Origin: Curtobacterium oceanosedimentum | GTDB taxonomy: Bacteria; Actinomycetota; Actinomycetes; Actinomycetales; Microbacteriaceae | Assembly: GCF_020297365.1 (NCBI RefSeq) | Contig: NZ_JAIXIG010000002.1 | Span: 1-64,000 of the forward strand | Direction of reading: 5' to 3' | Length of the DNA: 64,000 bases | In this document: positions 62,454 to 64,000 of the stretch, piece by piece | Layout of the letters: the number at the start of each line of letters is the position of its first letter | How positions within the stretch are numbered: the stretch's first letter is position 1 | Program-made: the position numbers and the translations under genes | Notes under the pieces: generated by a model | Databases searched by the model: none | The model's input: the letters and a program-made list of their open reading frames with translations, nothing else | What the model was told of the DNA's origin: nothing

Positions 62454-64000
62454 GCGAGACGCTGACCAACCCCACCAGCCGCCGCGCCGGATCCGAGGGC
62501 GCCCCGCTGCTCGAGATCACGGACCTGCAGGTCGGCTTCAAGACCCAGAGCGGCTTTGTACAGGCCGTCCGCGGCGTGAACATGACCCTGGAGCAGGGCG
62601 AGCGCCTGGCCATCGTCGGCGAGTCCGGTTCGGGCAAGTCGACGAGCGCCCAGGCGATCATCAAGCTCCTGCCCGGCGCCGGACAGGTGACCGGCGGGTC
62701 GATCAAGTTCAACGGGCGCGAGCTCGTCGGGCTGAACGACAAGGAGATGTCGGAGATCCGCGGGAAGGAGATCGGCTACGTCCCCCAGGACCCGATGTCG
62801 AACCTCAACCCGCTGTGGTCGGTCGGCTTCCAGGTCGAGGAGGCCATCCGGGCGAACGGCATGGCCACCGGCAAGAAGGCCGTCCGTGACCGTGCCGTCG
62901 AGGTCCTGCAGGAAGCCGGCCTCGGCGACGCCTCCAGCCGGCTCAAGCAGTACCCGCACGAGTTCTCCGGCGGCATGCGGCAGCGCGTGCTCATCGGCAT
63001 CGGTCTGTCGAGCCGCCCGCAGCTGCTCATCGCGGACGAGCCGACGAGTGCGCTCGACGTGACCGTCCAGCGCGTCATCCTCGACCACCTCGAGACCCTG
63101 ACCCGCGACTTCGGCACCTCGGTGCTGTTCATCACGCACGACCTCGGGCTCGCCGCCGAGCGCGCCGAGAAGCTCGTCGTGATGTACAAGGGCCAGGTCG
63201 TCGAGGCCGGTCCCTCGAAGGAGATCCTGGCGAACCCGCAGCACCCCTACACGCAGCGCCTCGTCGCGGCGGCGCCGTCGCTGGCCAGCCGTCGCATCCA
63301 GTCGAAGGTGCAGCACGAGCGGGTCGACATCGCGGACGCCGGCAACGACGACGCCGAGCTGATCGCCCGTGCCCAGGAGCGCGAGCACCGCCCGGCCGAG
63401 GACCTCATCGTGGTGAAGAACCTCGAGAAGGTCTACAAGCTGCGCGGCAAGAACCTCGCCACGCGCGAGCTGAAGGCCGTCGACGACGTGTCGTTCTCGA
63501 TCCAGAAGGGCACCACCACGGCGCTCGTCGGCGAGTCCGGTTCGGGCAAGTCGACCGTCGCGAAGCTGGTCCTGCAGCTCGAGAGCATCACGAGCGGCTC
63601 CGTGCAGTTCGACGGCATCGACATCGGCGCGCTGAAGGGCAAGGACCTCTTCGACTTCCGCCGCCGCGTGCAGCCGGTGTTCCAGGACCCGTACGGCTCC
63701 CTGGACCCGATGTACAACGTCGGGAACACGATCGCCGAGCCGCTCGCCACGCACAAGGTGGGCGACAAGGCTTCCCGTCGCGCCCGGGTGCTCGAGCTGC
63801 TCGACCAGGTCGCGCTGCCGAAGTCGATGGTGAACCGGTACCCGAACGAGCTGTCCGGCGGGCAGCGGCAGCGCATCGCCGTCGCCCGCGCGCTCGCGCT
63901 CAAGCCGGAGGTCATCGTCCTCGACGAGGCCGTCTCCGCGCTCGACGTGCTCGTGCAGGGGCAGATCCTCGACCTGCTCACCGAGCTGCAGACCGAGCTC
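62450..64000 (+). CDS. Peptide ABC transporter ATP-binding protein, fused OppD-OppF type (partial)
   Basis: Runs off the right edge after 517 codons. Two ABC domains lie in one chain. The first has Walker A GESGSGKSTSAQ, signature EFSGGMRQRVLIG and Walker B LLIADEPTSALD; the second (from about residue 325) has GESGSGKSTVAK, LSGGQRQRIAVARAL and VIVLDEAVSALD. Each carries the OppD/F-type Q-loop (VPQDPMSNLNP, FQDPYGSLDP). The zinc-type C-terminal HPYTQRL segment of the first half is complete; the one of the second half is cut. It energises the two permeases upstream. The start overlaps the previous stop. Confidence 0.95.
   Translation, partial: MSETLTNPTSRRAGSEGAPLLEITDLQVGFKTQSGFVQAVRGVNMTLEQGERLAIVGESGSGKSTSAQAIIKLLPGAGQVTGGSIKFNGRELVGLNDKEMSEIRGKEIGYVPQDPMSNLNPLWSVGFQVEEAIRANGMATGKKAVRDRAVEVLQEAGLGDASSRLKQYPHEFSGGMRQRVLIGIGLSSRPQLLIADEPTSALDVTVQRVILDHLETLTRDFGTSVLFITHDLGLAAERAEKLVVMYKGQVVEAGPSKEILANPQHPYTQRLVAAAPSLASRRIQSKVQHERVDIADAGNDDAELIARAQEREHRPAEDLIVVKNLEKVYKLRGKNLATRELKAVDDVSFSIQKGTTTALVGESGSGKSTVAKLVLQLESITSGSVQFDGIDIGALKGKDLFDFRRRVQPVFQDPYGSLDPMYNVGNTIAEPLATHKVGDKASRRARVLELLDQVALPKSMVNRYPNELSGGQRQRIAVARALALKPEVIVLDEAVSALDVLVQGQILDLLTELQTEL

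Overview
The window is high-GC actinobacterial DNA from one organism. Most start codons are GTG, -10 boxes resemble TAGGCT and often lie 6-8 nt before a start codon, and mycothiol conjugate amidase (mca), DUF501, DUF4245 and DUF4307 genes are present. This content fits Microbacteriaceae, perhaps Curtobacterium; the genus is a guess from gene content, not a measured match.

Region 1 (1-12.2 kb) carries mfd, nhaA (minus), mazG, hisS, eno, an ftsB/divIC-type gene, DUF501, a type II NADH dehydrogenase and a tRNA with a UAA anticodon. Region 2 (12.2-28.8 kb) carries a ThrE-type exporter, a large Ig-like membrane protein, lemA-htpX, a YcaQ/AlkX-like DNA glycosylase, an AI-2E family permease, ilvA, greA with an apparent attenuator, mca, a hemolysin III-type protein, a cis-prenyltransferase, a class V aminotransferase-fold enzyme and a PIN-PhoH ATPase. 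Region 3 (28.9-43.2 kb) is central metabolism and housekeeping: the minus-strand run xseA-xseB-DUF4245-carbonic anhydrase-fumC, then ispH, an M18 aminopeptidase, fbaA, glpX, rmuC, a DnaQ-like exonuclease and ychF.

Region 4 (about 43.25-46.6 kb) differs from everything around it. GC is visibly lower, codon use is relaxed (including TTA codons), and there are two tightly coupled genes: a CorA-like two-TM protein and a 714-residue P-loop ATPase with NACHT/STAND-like motifs. An 8-bp direct repeat (CTAGGTGG) lies at both edges, the left copy spanning the ychF stop codon. This is the best candidate for an undescribed system, most plausibly a membrane-effector plus sensor-ATPase defence cassette; that function is inference.

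Region 5 (46.7-53.6 kb) is accessory but native in composition: a small unknown gene behind a strong promoter, an HD-domain protein, a PEP-mutase-family enzyme, a MalY/PatB-type aminotransferase, GNAT, LysR, an FBP zinc-finger protein, and a BlaI-M56 peptidase regulatory pair. Region 6 (53.6-64 kb) is a glycine-riboswitch-controlled gcvTHP operon followed by an oligopeptide ABC transporter (binding protein, two permeases, fused double ATPase cut by the window end).

Non-coding structure is rich. A family of long palindromes built on GGACGGGAGGC/GCCTCCCGTCC sits mainly between convergent genes, and there are a 14-bp tandem array, a 17-bp tandem expansion inside the riboswitch and a helically phased TTGCA cluster upstream of the peptide transporter.
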